From: Stomorhina lunata
Taxonomy: Eukaryota > Arthropoda > Insecta > Diptera > Rhiniidae
Direction: 5' to 3'
NCBI GenBank assembly: GCA_933228675.1
Contig: OW121743.1
Span: 92,443,998 to 92,507,997, forward strand
DNA length: 64,000 nucleotides
Positions within the stretch are counted from its first letter, which is position 1; every line of letters begins with the position of its first letter. The translations under genes were made by a program, and so were the position numbers. Below, piece by piece: positions 12,595 to 25,639 of this stretch. A model generated the notes under the pieces. The model was given only the letters and a program-made list of their open reading frames with translations. It was not told the origin of the DNA and searched no databases.

Positions 12595-15500
12595 ATTTTG
12601 AATCAAAATTTTTCTATAGAAATATTTTATAATGAAAATTCTTCTATAGAAAATATTTTATAATGAAAATTCTTCTTTAGAAAAAATCTTATAACAAAAA
12701 TTTGTCTTAAAAAAAAATTTGAAAATAGAAATTTTTCTATAGAAAATATAATAATAATGAAAGTTTTTCTAAAGAAAAAATTTTATAATGAAAATTTTTC
12801 TATAGAAAAAATTTTATAATGAAAATCTTGCGATAGAAAAAAATTTATAATATAAATTTTTTTATAGAAAAAATTTTAACAAGAAAATTTTTCTATATAA
12901 AAAAATTTATAATAAAAATCTTCCTATAGAAAAAATTTTATAATGAAAGTTTTCTAATAGAAAAAAATTTATAACGAAAATTGTTCTAATGAAAAAATTG
13001 TATAATGAAAATTTTTCTATAGAAAAAATTTTATATCGAAAATTTTTCTATCGAAAAAATTTTATATCGCAAATTTTTCTATAGAAAAAATTTTATATCG
13101 AAAATTTTTCTATAGAAAAAATTTTATATCAAAAATCTTTCTATAGAAAAAATTTTATATTGAAAATTTTTCTATAGAAAAAATTTTATATCGAAAATTT
13201 TTCTATAGAAAAAATTTTATATCGAAAATTTTTCTATAGAAAAAATTTTATATCGAAAATTTTTCTATAGAAAAAATTTTATATCGAAAATTTTTCTATA
13301 GAAAAAATTTTATATCGAAAATTTTTTTATAGAAAAAATTTTATATCGAAAATTTTTCTATAGAAAAACTTTTATATCGAAAATTTTTCTATAGAAAAAA
13401 TTTTATATCGAAAATTTTTCTATAGAAAAAATTTTATATCGAAAATTTTTCTATAGAAAAAATTTTATATCGAAAATTTTTCTATAGAAAAAATTTTATA
13501 TCGAAAATTTTTCTATAGAAAAAATTTTATATCGAAAATTTTTCTATAGAAAAAATTTTATATCGAAAATTTTTCTATAGAAAAAATTTTATATCGAAAA
13601 TTTTTCTATAAAAAAAATTTTATATCGAAAATTTTTCTATAGAAAAAATTTTATATCGAAAATTTTTCTATAGAAAAAAATTTATATCGAAAATTTTTCT
13701 ATAAAAAAAATTTTATATCGAAAATTTTTCTATAGAAAAAATTTTATATCGAAAATTTTTCTATAGAAAAAATTTTATATCGAAAATTTTTCTATAGAAA
13801 AAATTTTATATCGAAAATTTTTCTATAGAAAAAATTTTATATCGAAAATTTTTCTATAGAAAAAATTTTATATCGAAAATTTTTCTATAGAAAAAATTTT
13901 ATATCGAAAATTTTTCTATAGAAAAAATTTTATATCGAAAATTTTTCTATAGAAAAAATTTTATATCGAAAATTTTTCTATAGAAAAAATTTTATATTGA
14001 AAATTTTTCTATAGAAAAAATTTTATATTGAAAATTTTTCTATAAAAAAAATTTTATATTGAAAATTTTTCTATAGAAAAAATTTTATATCGAAAATTTT
14101 TCTATAGAAAAAATTTTATATCGAAAATTTTTCTATAGAAAAAATTTTATATCGAAAATTTTTCTATAGAAAAAATTTTATATCGAAAATTTTTCTATAG
14201 AAAAAATTTTATATCGAAAATTTTTCTATAGAAAAAATTTTATATCGAAAATTTTTCTATAGAAAAAATTTTATATCGAAAATTTTTCTATAGAAAAAAT
14301 TTTATATCGAAAATTTTTCTATAGAAAAAATTTTATATCGAAAATTTTTCTATAGAAAAAATTTTATATTGAAAATTTTTCTATAGAAAAAATTTTATAT
14401 CAAAAATTTTTCTATCGAAAAAATTGTTCTATCGAAAAAATTTTATATCGAAAATTTATCTATAGAAAAAATTTTATATTAAAACTTTATCTATAGAAAA
14501 AATTTTATATCGAAAATTTTTCTATAGAAAAAATTTTAAATCGAAAATTTTTCTACAGAAAAAATTTTATATCGAAAATTTTTCTACAGAAAAAATTTTA
14601 TATCGAAAATTTTTTTATACAAAAAGTTTTATATCAAAAATTTTTTTATAGAAAATATTTTATATCGAATATTTTTCTATAGAAAAAAATTTATATTGAA
14701 AATTTGTCTACAGAAAAAATTTAATATTGAAATATTTTTTACACAAAAAATTTTATATTGGAAATTTTTTTTAGAAAAAATTTTGTATTGAAAATTCTTC
14801 TATAGAAAAAATTCTATAAAAAAAATTTCAATATAAAATTTTTTCTATAAAAAAAATTAAATACAAAATATCTTCTATAGAAAAAATTTTCTTTGAAAAT
14901 TTTTCTATAGAAAAAATTTTCTTTGAAAATTTTTCTATAGAAAAAATTTTATATTAAAAATTTTTTTATAAAAAAAAATTTATATTGAAAATTTTTCTAT
15001 AGAAAAAATTTTATATTGAAAATTTTTCTATATAAAAAATTTTATATTGAAAATTTTTCTATAGAAAAAATTTTATATTGAAAATTTTTCTATAGAAAAA
15101 ATTTTATATTGAAAATTTTTCTATAGAAAAAATTTTATATTGAAAATTTTTCTATAGAAGAAAATTTATATTGAAAATTTTTCTATAGAAGAAAATTTAT
15201 ATTGAAAATTTTTCTATAGAAAATATTTATGTTGAAAATTTTAATTACAGAAAAAATTTTATATTGAAAATTTTTCTGTAGAAAAAAATTTTCTATAGAA
15301 AAATTTTATATTGAAAATTTTTCTATAGAAAAAATTTTATATTGAAAATTTTTCTATAGAAAAAATTTTATATTGAAATTTTTTCTATAGAAAAAATTTA
15401 TATTGAAATTTTTTCTATAGAAAAAATTGTATATTAAAAATTTTTCTATAAAAAATATTTATGTTGAAAATTTTTATTATAATAAAAATTTATTTTGAAA

Positions 15501-15625
15501 ATTTCTTAATAAAAATAAAATTGTATATTGAAATTTTTTCTATAAAAAAAAATTATATTGAAATTTTTTCTATAAAAAAAAATTATATTGAAAATTTTTT
15601 TATAGACAAAATTTAAATGCATATT
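12595..15625. repeat. satellite array 4, 31-bp unit (TATATCG type), inverted relative to array 3
   Basis: About 95 copies of a 31-bp unit with core CTATAGAAAAAA and linker TTTTATATCGAAAATTTT. This is the reverse complement of the array 3 unit with two extra A/T bases. Copies between 13,060 and 14,400 are almost identical, the most homogeneous stretch in the window, and both flanks decay gradually. From about 14,700 rightward the linker shifts to TATATTG, the type that fills array 5. Confidence 0.93.
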
Positions 15626-17419
15626 AAAATTTTTTCTTTTAAAATTTTAAATATTTAAACATAAATTTTCCCTTTCTATAAAAAAAACGTTATGAAAATA
15701 CCAGTCAATTTTTCATTTTCTTTTTGCTTAATAGATATTCATTACCTTTTAACAATTTTTTATTTATTTCCCAAACCATTTTGAGCGTGTTTTTTTTTTT
15801 TTGCCAAAAGTCAAATGGATGACAACAACCAAATGATTTTTTTTATTCAACAGGAAAAATTTTGTTTCAGTGGCAATATTTATACTCGATTTTCAATATA
15901 AAACTTCTGCAGTTTACTCTGGATTTTACTCTGTGTAAAATATGAAGTTATTTAAATATGCACCCTTCCGGTAAATATTTTGTACTTCTGTAAACACATG
16001 TGATTTAACAATGTTTTTTTATATTTTATAAAGTTACTACATACATATTTTTTTAACACCACTTTCTGGTTCATTTTGATGATTACCAAAGCGTCAAAAT
16101 TCAAAAATTCGATTTATTTACATAAGCCCGCAAATACAGATATGCACAGTGACACGAAGTCATACTGATACATCAAAAGAAAAAGGTTATTTTTTGGAAA
16201 TATGTTTAATACATACAAACTTAGACTATTAAACAAACACGCATTTTCACACAAATACTTCTGCAATAGTAGTAGGAGAGTAACATCCCTAAATTACTTC
16301 TATAAGGGAATACCGATAAAATCTATTTTAAAAATATGCCTCGAAAAACTAATTTCATTAGTTAGAAATATTTTAAATTCAGATTTGTCATGATGTTTTG
16401 GCTCCCCCTAATCATAAGTAAATTTTAAACTTTTTCGTACTTATGTATATGTGATAGTATGTTTGTTTATGTGTAGCAAAGTTTACACAACCGTGAAATG
16501 TGTTTTTCGGTTTTACGCCCCACAACAAAAAAAGCTTATTTTGTTTTGAGTGTATGGATATTTGTATGTGTGTCCTGTATGTCATGATGTATTTTATTAT
16601 GGTTATGAAGTCCTCCCCTTGTGCTTATTGAAACAAAACTAACTTCCAAATGTCTGTTTGTCGTCTGTATGTCCGTCCATCTGTCCGTCTTCACAGTCTA
16701 ATAGTCTACCAGTTATGTCCTGCTGGGTATTACTCGATTTACTCCGTTTTTACTCATTCCACAACGATAATTTGCCAGCATCATGTAATTAACACATAAC
16801 TTGGGAAAAATATTCATGACTCCTTGTGTAACTTAAATACTTTTTAGGAAAGCACAAAGATGAACACATGCGAAACGACATCATAAGTTATTTAGAAAAT
16901 TAGAAAATTAACTTGCTTTAATAATTATTTCGAAAAATAGAAGGTCAAACTTAAATATTTGTCACAGGATGTTGTTTGTCATTCGATAGAAAAGATGGCT
17001 GATATGTAAATTTATTAGACAAATGTAATTTATTACTACTAGTAGTGGACATTTTATTATTTGAAAAGCAAATACAAATTAATTTTCATTATAAACTAGT
17101 TTTACCCGTTCGAATTTGCTGTACCTCTATATAAACATTGTTTCAAATATAAAAAATTTTGTTAAGAAAAAAAATTATAAAAATTTTCAAAATAAATTGT
17201 TCTCTTTCAAAAAAAATAGTATAGAAAATATTTCAAAAAAAAAATAAAGTTATTTTCTACAGAACAATATTCTATTAAAATTTTGTTTAAAAAAGTTCTA
17301 CATTTATTACAATTAGTTTTTATTGGAAAAACTCGTTATAACTAATTTGAGAGACAAACTAAATGCGAATTAATGTGTCTTTGCAAAATATAATTTTCTA
17401 CAGATTTGCTTTTATTTTC
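15626..17419. other. spacer between arrays 4 and 5
   Basis: AT-rich intergenic or intronic DNA. One 63-codon frame at 16,202-16,393 has no recognisable domain. I see nothing else supportable. Confidence 0.45.
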
Positions 17420-19280
17420 TTAATTTCTATATAGAAAAAAATTTATACTCAAAGTTTCTCTGAAGAAAATATTTAATATTCAAAATTTCTTACAGAAAAA
17501 TTTTATATTTAAAATTTCTTACAGAAAAAATTTTATATTCTCAATTTTTCTATAGGAAAAATTTTATGTTGAAAATTTCTCTAGAGACAAATTTTTTTAT
17601 TTTTTCATAGAAAAAATTTTATATTAAAAATTTTTCTATGGAAAAAGTTTTGTACTGAAAATTTTTTTATAGAAAAAAATTTATACTGGAAATTTTTCTA
17701 TAGAAAAAATTTTATATTGAAAATTTTTCTATACAGAAAAAAATTGATTTTAGAAATTTTTTTATAAAACAAATTGATATTGAAAATTTTTCGATAGAAA
17801 AAATTGTATATTGAAAATTTTTCTGTAGAAAAAATTTTATATTAAAAATTTTTCTATAGAAAAAATTTTATATTGAAAATTTTTCTAACAGAAAAAATGT
17901 TATATTGAAAATGTTTCTATAGAAAAAATTGTATATTAAAAATTTGTCTATAAAAAAAGTTTAATATTTTTTTTTATAAAATAAATTGATATTGAAAATA
18001 TTGCTGTAGAAAAAATTTTATACTGAAAACTTTTCTATAGAAAAAATTTTATATTGCAAATTTTTCTAATGAAAAAATTTTATATTGAAAATGTTTCTAT
18101 AGAAAAAATTTTATATTGAAAATTTTTCCATAGAAAAGACTTTATATTGAAAAATTTTCTATATAAAAAAAAAAATAATATTGAAAATTTTTCTATGGGA
18201 AAAATTTTATATTGAAAATTTTTCTATATATAAAATTTATGTCGAAAATTTTTCTATAGAAAAAATTTTATATTGAAAATTTGTTTGTAGAAAAATTTTA
18301 TATTAAAAATTTTTCTATATTAAAAATTTTATTTTGAAAATTTTTTTATAAAAAAATTTATTTTGAGAAATTTTCTATAGAAAAAATTTATTTTGTAAAT
18401 TTTTCTATAGAAAAAATTTTTTGTTGAACATTTTTCTATAGAAAATATTTTTCTGTAGAAAACATTTTATATTGAAAAATTTTCTATAGAACAAATTTTA
18501 TATTGAAAATTTTTCTATAGAAAAAATGTATATTTAAAATTTTTCTATAAAAAATTTTCATATTGAAAATTTTATGTTAAACATTTTTTATAGAAAATAT
18601 TTTTCTAAAGAAAAAAATTTATATCTTTAGAAAAAAAAATATTGAAAATTTTTATGGGAAAAATTTTGTATAAAAAAGTTTTCTATAAAAAAATATTCAT
18701 ATCGAAATTGTTTCTATAAAAAAATTATATCGAAAATGTTTATAAAGAAAAAATTTTATATTGAAAATTTTTCTATAGAACAAATTTTAAATTGAAAATT
18801 TTTCTAATGAAAAAATTTATGTTTAAAACTTTTCTATGGAAATTTTTTTTTAATTTCTCTTAAGAAAAAATTTGATATTGAAAATTCTTCTATAGAAAAA
18901 AGATTATATTGAAAATTTTTCCATAGAAAAAATGTTACATCGAAAATTTTATATTGAAAAGTTTTCTATAAAAAATATTTATATCGAAAATTTTTCTATA
19001 AAAAAAAATTATATCAAAAATTTTTATACAGAAAAAATTGTATATTGAAAATTTTTCCATAGAATAAATTTTATATAGAAAATTTTTCAATAGAAAATAT
19101 TTATATTGAAATTTTTTCTATAGAAAAAATTTATATTGAATATTGTTCTATAGAAAATTTTTCAGCATAAAATTTTTTCAACAAAAAAATTTGTCGTTAT
19201 GAATTTTTTTATGAAATTTTTATCTAAATAAATAATATCATAAAGAATTTTTCTCATAGAAATATTTATCAACATAATTT
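17420..19280. repeat. satellite array 5, diverged 31-bp unit (TATATTG type)
   Basis: About 60 diverged copies with core CTATAGAAAAAA and linker TTTTATATTGAAAATTTT, in the same orientation as array 4. Many units carry indels and point changes in the core, so this array looks older or less recently homogenised than array 4. Confidence 0.88.
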
Positions 19281-20754
19281 CTGTTTCATAAAAATTGGTC
19301 ATCTCTGAAAATAATTTTGACTTGTAATCATCATTTCTAAGTTAATGCTTTTTCTCTAATTTAAACTTCAATTTAATCTTTACTAATCGCTTTTGCGTTG
19401 TCTGCCAAACACTAATGCTCCAAAGAGAAATGAAGAAAAAACGTGCCAGTCCTTTGTCTTTAATGCATTAATATTTTACAAGGAGTTTTCTAATTTCCAC
19501 CAAGAATTATTAAATAAATGTCCGTCTAATTATCTCAGACACGTCTGAGATAAATGTACGTGGGTGTTAGCGTTTGAGTAAAAGAAATTATTAATTTAAA
19601 ATTAAAATTGTTTCGCCTTTTATAACAACATTAAGTCAATATTTATAATTAAAGAAAGTTTTGAGGCCAATTAAGAAGTTTAATTGTGTTCTGTGGTATT
19701 TAAGTGATTGATGATGGCTTTAAGGCGATTACGATATGAGGGGATTATACATAATTTTATCACAGTTCCTTTTGATATCTTTGCTAAAAATGAAAATTTT
19801 TTAAATTCAAATAGAAAATATTGAACTTTAATTTGGAAATGGTGTAAATTGATGATTCTAAAATATTGGATTCTAATTTGTGGATTTTATTCTAAATCCA
19901 TCAAGTTAATTGTGCCTATTTTTTTCCTTTTTGCGTATCAAGAAAAACAATATAAATAATATATCAGAGACAGTTTATTGAACCACAAAGTCCATTTAAG
20001 AGTAATGATTTCATAATATGACTTTGTGAAAATCCATGTCAACGTACGTCTGTCTACCACTGCGATATATGAAAATATAGGAAAAAAACTAGAGAAAGAA
20101 ACGATTTTGTTGTTAAATGAATATGAATGAGCCTTTTTACAACGACAGCAGTCAATACTGCATAACTAAAGTAAAGTTTTGCCGGTTAAGTCAATGAACT
20201 TTAACCATTCATGTCATGATTCGTAGCGTCTGTCATAGAGTCAGTCATTTAGTCCGTCATTAATGTCAGTCCTTATAGCTTATCTGCATGCTCGTATGTT
20301 TTGTTCCGTTGCGATTTTCTTTTTCCTTTTTGGTTCGAACAAACATGTTTAACAGACAGGCTCTATAGTAAATGTATTTAACGGTCTTTTATTCATAGTT
20401 AAGTCTCAATTTATTATTTATTTATATGTCGAACCAACAACCAACCAACCAACGAATTGTAAAGGATAAAACAAAAGACATGCAAAAAAAGTCTGATCCT
20501 TTTTTTAAATAAATAGGCTCATGAAGTGAATAATAAAATAAAAATGAACGCAGCAACAGTTCCGTGGTGGTAAAGTTATGTAAACATTTCAAGTACTGGA
20601 AAGTTAAGTGGCCCCATCAAAACACTGGGCACTGGGTTAGTAATGAATTTTTGTTTCATATTAAAAATCAAAATAAAAGGAACTAATTGAATTTAAAGTA
20701 ATTCTTTTTTAAAGGAGATTTTAAATTAGCTTAATTTTTTTATTACCTTTAAAA
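19281..20754. other. spacer between arrays 5 and 6
   Basis: About 1.5 kb of less repetitive DNA. No exon is recognisable in either strand. Confidence 0.45.
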
Positions 20755-22260
20755 AATTTTGAATTTAAAAATTTGTAAAAGAAAAATTTTCTATACAAAA
20801 TTTTTATGAAACGAAAATTTTTCTGTAAACAAATTTTTTTGAAACGAACAATTTTCTATAGAAAAATTTTTATGAAAAGAAAAGAAAATGTTCTAAAAAA
20901 AATTTATTAAAATTTTCTGTAAAAAAAAAACTTATATAAAAAGAAAAATTTTCAACAAAAAAAATTTTATAAAACGAAAAATTTTCTATAAAAAATGTTT
21001 AAATAACTAAAAATTTTCTATAGAAAAATATTTATAAAACGAATATTTTTCTAAAGAAAAATTTTGTATTTTAAAATTAATAAAAGCAAACACTTTTATA
21101 AAAAAATGTTATGAAACGAAAGAATTTCTGTAAATAAATATTTATAAAACCAAAAATTTTTATGAAAACGAACATTTTCTGAAGAAAAATTGTAATAAAA
21201 CAAAAAATTTTCTACGGAAAAATTTTTATAAAACAAAAAATTTTTTATAAAACCAAAAATTTTCTATAGAAAAATTTTTATGAAACGAAAAATTTTCTAT
21301 ACAAAAATTTTTATGAAAAGGAAAGTTTTGATGAAATGGACATTTTTCTGAAGAATTATCTGTTTTAAAAAAATCTATGAAACGAAAAATTTTCTATAGA
21401 AAAATTTTTATAAAACGAAAAATTTTCTATAAAAAAAATGTATGTAAAACGATAAATATCCAATAAAAATGTTTTTATAAAATAAAAAATTTTTGATAGA
21501 AAAATTTTTATAAAGCCAAAAATTTTCTATAGAAACATTTTTATAAAACAAAAATTTTTAGAAAACGAAAAATTTTCTATTAATAAAAGTTTATTAAAGC
21601 GAAAAATACTCTATAGAAAATTTTTTATAAAATGAAACATTTTCAATAGAAAAATTTTTATAAAACGAAAAATGTTTTTAAAACGAAAAATTTTCTATAG
21701 AAAAATATTTATAAAACGAAAAATTTGCTATAGAAAAATTTTTATAATACGAAAAATTTTATAAAGAAAAGTTTTTATAAAACCAAAAATTTTTATAGAA
21801 AAATTTTTACAAAACGAAAAATTTTCTATAGAAAAAATTTTATTGAACGAAAAATATTCTAAAGAAAAATTTTTATAAAACGATAAATTTTTATAAAACG
21901 AAAACTTTCTATAGAAAAGTTTTTATAAACCGAAAAATTTTCTATGGAAAAGTTTTTATAAACCGAAAAATTTTCTATAAAAAAATTTTTATAAAACGAA
22001 AAATTTTCTATAGAAAAATTTTTATAAAACGAAAAATTTTCTATAAAAAAATTTTTATCAAACAAAAGATTTTCTATAGAAAAATTTTTATAAAACGAAA
22101 AATTTTCTAAAGAAAAATTTTTATAAAACGAAAAATTTTCTATAGAAAAATTTTTATAAAGCGAAAAATTTTTATAAAACGAAAAATTTTCTTTAGAAAT
22201 TTTGTATAAAACAAAAAATTTTTAATTAATCGAAAAATTTTCTAAAGAAACATTTAATAA
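20755..22260. repeat. satellite array 6, 33-bp unit (ATAAAACG type)
   Basis: About 45 copies of a 33-bp unit: core TTTTCTATAGAAAA, then TTTTTATAAAACGAAAAA. Core spacing was checked between 21,975 and 22,008. The left half is diverged, and 21,600-22,200 is more regular. It ends about 200 bp from the splice donor of the exon at 22,467-24,499, so it lies just inside that intron. Confidence 0.9.
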
Positions 22261-22466
22261 AAAAAATTCTCTAAGCATGTTACGACCAAAAGATATGGCC
22301 CATGTCACAGTTTTCCAGGTAAACCTTTTTTTGAAATACAAAGACTCTTTTCTTAATTCTAGTCTAAAACGGTTTAATAATACAATAATAACTGAAAATA
22401 TTTCGAATTTAGAATCAAACATTTTGATATACCCAAAAATAATATACATAATTTCACTTTACTTAC

Positions 22467-24499
22467 GGTTTTTCGGCTTTCTCTGCATCGATATCCACTT
22501 TGCGCATTGGCGGACTGCTTATCAACTGAGGACTGTACACCTTGGGTGGACTTGTAACTCTAGGGGGGCTATGCATCGAGGGTGGACTCTTCATCTGTGG
22601 TGGACTACGCATTATAGGTGGTGAAGGCATAGCTGGTGGACTGTCACCCTCTTGAGGACTTTGAACACGAGCTTCACTAATTGATGCCGGTGGCGAAGTG
22701 GCCACTAAAGGTTGACTTTTTTGTGAAGGTGAAGGACTTTGCTTAGATGTATGAGAACGTATCGAACCGGGAGGACTACGTATCGATTTGATCGAGTGTG
22801 GAGGTGAAGTGATAGCTTCGGCCTTGACAGATTGTGAGGCGGAGACAATGGAAGCTGCAGCAGAGGCTACCGAAGCAGCAGCTATGCTACCAGCTCTAGA
22901 GCCCATACTACCGCCGGCGCCTCCACGTATACTGCCCGTGCGGCTGGCAGTACGACTTCCGCTACGGCTACCACTACGACTAACACTACGACTAGGAACA
23001 CGACTACCACCAGCACCAGTACTTGCGGCACCAGCACTTGTTACGCTGCTTTTTCGTTTAGGCGAACCAGAAACTGTAGGCGTGGGAGTGGCCTGCGAAA
23101 ATTGTGATACTTGGGATGTGGGTGTCCCAGGTAAAGACTTTTTATCCTGTTCATCCTGCAAATCCAATGGTGGCGGTATATGCTCAGAAGAAAATTCATC
23201 TAAATCCAAAGGTTTAGTTTCCGATACAGGGGTTTTAGTACCCTCATCATCATCTGGATTATCTTCCAGGCCCGCTGGTGGCGGTATATTGGCTAGCATA
23301 AGTTCTGGATCCTCCTCTTCTTCATCGGGTTGATGAGGTAATATGGAAGAGGCTGAATAACCATTACTTGGGGGTGTTGTTATAGTGGTAGAATCATCTT
23401 CTTTAGAGGATTTGGTTTCATCGCCTTCTAACGCTTGTTTGGCGGCCTCTTGTAAAACTTCCTGAACCAAATCCATAGTGGGTATATCACCAGTTCCTGA
23501 TATTTCAATTTCATTTTCAGGCTTTTCTTCTTCGTTATCAGGGTCATCAACTTTTTCGTCTTCTTCATCTTCCTCAGTTTGACCAAATTCAGGTGGCGGT
23601 GTAGGTGGCTGTTCCTCGTCTACGGTATCACATTCGGGCGGTGGTGGTGGTGTTGAAGGCATGATATTTGTTGTATGCCGGGGTACTGGTGGTGGGGAAT
23701 TCGGTTGAGATTGATCACTTTCGGAGGGTGGGGTCAAGGGTGGTATTTGTGAGACATGTTGTGGAGGTGGTGAGACAATTTTTTGTATTGAAGTCAATTC
23801 GGGACATGGTGGTGGTGTGACGGGTGGTGAGGGTGATGTAGAGGGTGTGCGTCCCACCATGGGTTGTGGTAAATTACTATCATCCTCATCATCATGATTT
23901 TGTTGATGATAGGCCAAATGAGCTGGTAGTGGAGGTAATGGTGGTGGTGGTCCATCGTCATCCTCATCATCATCGTCATTACCATTTTCCTTAACTTCCG
24001 GTTCAGTTTCCTCAGCCTCTTCATCGGCAGTTTCCTCCACATCAGCTTCATCACCACCATCTGCCTCGTCATCCTCGTCTTCTTCATCTTCGGTTTCCAG
24101 AGGAGGTGAAGCCGGTTGCACATTTCTATGTTTCATTTGAGATGGTGGTGTTATGGGTGGTGGTGGCATCATTTCTAAAACCGATGTTGTAGGTGAAGGT
24201 GGTGGCGAGGGTAAAACTGTGCTACTTTGTGGTGGCGGTGTAGGTGGTAAATCATCGTGTTCACTTAGTGTGGGCAATGTTTGTGACAGCTGCACCGATG
24301 TCATCATCGGCGGTGGTGGAGGTGGTATACTAGCATAATCCAATTCATCTACCAAGGGTAGCGGCGGTGCCGTTGGTGCTGTATTATCCACTTCTTCGAT
24401 ATCCGAGTCGATGCCTTGAGCAAAATCCATATAGAAATTGTCGCGTGAATCACTCGAACCGCGCCTTAATTTTAAGGATAGATCGGGCGAACTATCCAT
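22467..24499 (-). CDS. long 5' coding exon of a proline-, serine- and acidic-rich protein (unrecognised)
   Basis: A 677-codon open exon begins at ATG 24,499. It ends not at the apparent stop (TAA in 22,463-22,465) but at a good donor, CC|GTAAGT, at 22,466-22,465. The gene therefore continues leftward in phase 2. No catalytic fold is visible and the chain looks disordered throughout. It has poly-Pro runs (about 57-63, 85-90), long Glu/Asp tracts (about 135-180, 305-335), an SR/SGS-type run SRSGSRSGSRTASRTGS (about 507-525) and, near the C-terminal end, hexads of the form xxSPPx such as RSPPQMKSPPSMHSPP. These suit SH3, WW or EVH1 partners and proline-directed kinases. The ordered N-terminal start MDSSPDLSLKLRRGSSDS may be its conserved part. 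The function is unknown; a scaffold or cytoskeletal adaptor is only a guess. Frames on the opposite strand here are shadows of this codon pattern. Confidence 0.8.
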
Positions 24500-24742
24500 A
24501 TTATCTTAAGTTGCTAATAGCACACTTTTTATTTTTGTTTTTTTTTTTTCTAGTTCAATTTTCACTTAGTTTTTATTAAGTTAAATAGAAAATATGATTT
24601 GGTTACTTTTGTAAAATTCCATATAATTTTTGTTTAATTTATTTATTTTTTAAATTTTACCAAACTTTTTTTCGAAAAATTTTATTTTTCTGTAAGGAAA
24701 CATAAAAGAAATATATATTTTGTTAAAGAATACATTTGAATT
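24500..24742. other. presumed 5' UTR/promoter region of the proline-rich gene
   Basis: AT-rich DNA upstream of the ATG at 24,499, read on the minus strand. No clear TATA box, initiator or upstream exon can be assigned. Confidence 0.3.
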
Positions 24743-25009
24743 ACACTATGCAACAAAATTACATTTTTTCAATGGTCCTCGAATTTGAAATTTAATGGAG
24801 ACCTCCAATGGTTTTTGTTTTTTTTTTACATAACTTTTTTATCTTTTTTTATCGAAAATCTACAAGTATTTTTTAGAATGAAGATTTATATAGAACCAAC
24901 CACAAAAGAAGTACGATTTTGCAAAACGTACGTGTGATAGTTAATGTACACATAAATTTATCATTTGGAGAGACTTTTTCCGGAAGTGGTTTACTGATCT
25001 AAGTATTTT

Positions 25010-25300
25010 ACTATTTTTTTAGTTTAAGCTCTTGATAACTAAACGAGGTTTAAGGCAAGGCGATAGTTTATCATGTGATCTTTTCAAAATTCTGTTAGAG
25101 AAAATACTGCGTAATGCTGCAGTTAATACAACTGGAACAATTTTCAACAGAAAACTGATATCAATAGCAGTAGCTAGCGATTGCCGATGAAGCCGATATT
25201 CCGGAACCCACATTGCGTGAGGTAACCTCCGTCTTTTTAAGTATCAAGAAGGAACCAGTATAAATGGGTCTAGCTTCCATCAAACGAAGCTATTCTTGTA
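25010..25300 (+). pseudogene. degraded non-LTR (Jockey-like) reverse transcriptase fragment
   Basis: The plus strand encodes KRGLRQGDSLSCDLF, then LLEKILRNAAVNTTGTIFNR, typical of the RT palm just upstream of the YADD catalytic box in insect non-LTR elements. Where YADD should follow the frame is broken: a TGA occurs after VASDCR and the aspartates are lost. A further block (SIKKEPV, then MGLA) continues after the break. The piece is short, truncated at both ends and certainly inactive. Confidence 0.7.
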
Positions 25301-25639
25301 GTTTCTGAGAGGAGATTTTACGTAAATCATGAGGGAACTCGTAGAAGAGCACATCCGAAACTTTGATGGAAAGACCAAGAAGAAGAAAATATATCAAATG
25401 ATATGGGATTCAAATGCTCTCCCTTTAATCTTAGCAGGTTGTAAATATAAGCATTCAAAAAAGTAAGTTCAGGCGAAAAAAAAATGCAAGATCAAAACCG
25501 TAGCGAAGCATATCTGGTTTTTTCAATTTTAAAATAAAACTTTTACATTTTTTTTTAAGTACTGGAAGTACTGGATTAGGGCGACACAGCGACACAAAAT
25601 ATATAGTATTGCTGTAAGACGAAAAAAATATTCTTTTTT

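Noticed and set aside
21859..22065. Open frame with repeated FYKNFSIENF-type peptide
   Set aside because: A reading of the 33-bp array 6. No start context or conservation argument supports it.
1500..22260. CRISPR-like direct repeats with spacers
   Set aside because: Units are contiguous 29-33 bp satellite monomers with no unique spacers, and the genome is a eukaryote.
22463..22466. Apparent stop codon of the proline-rich frame
   Set aside because: The TAA lies inside a GTAAGT donor, so the coding sequence more likely splices at 22,467 than ends there.
22788..23333. 181-codon plus-strand frame opposite the proline-rich exon
   Set aside because: A shadow of the GC-rich codons in the real minus-strand exon. 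The sense frame is far longer and has splice and start signals.
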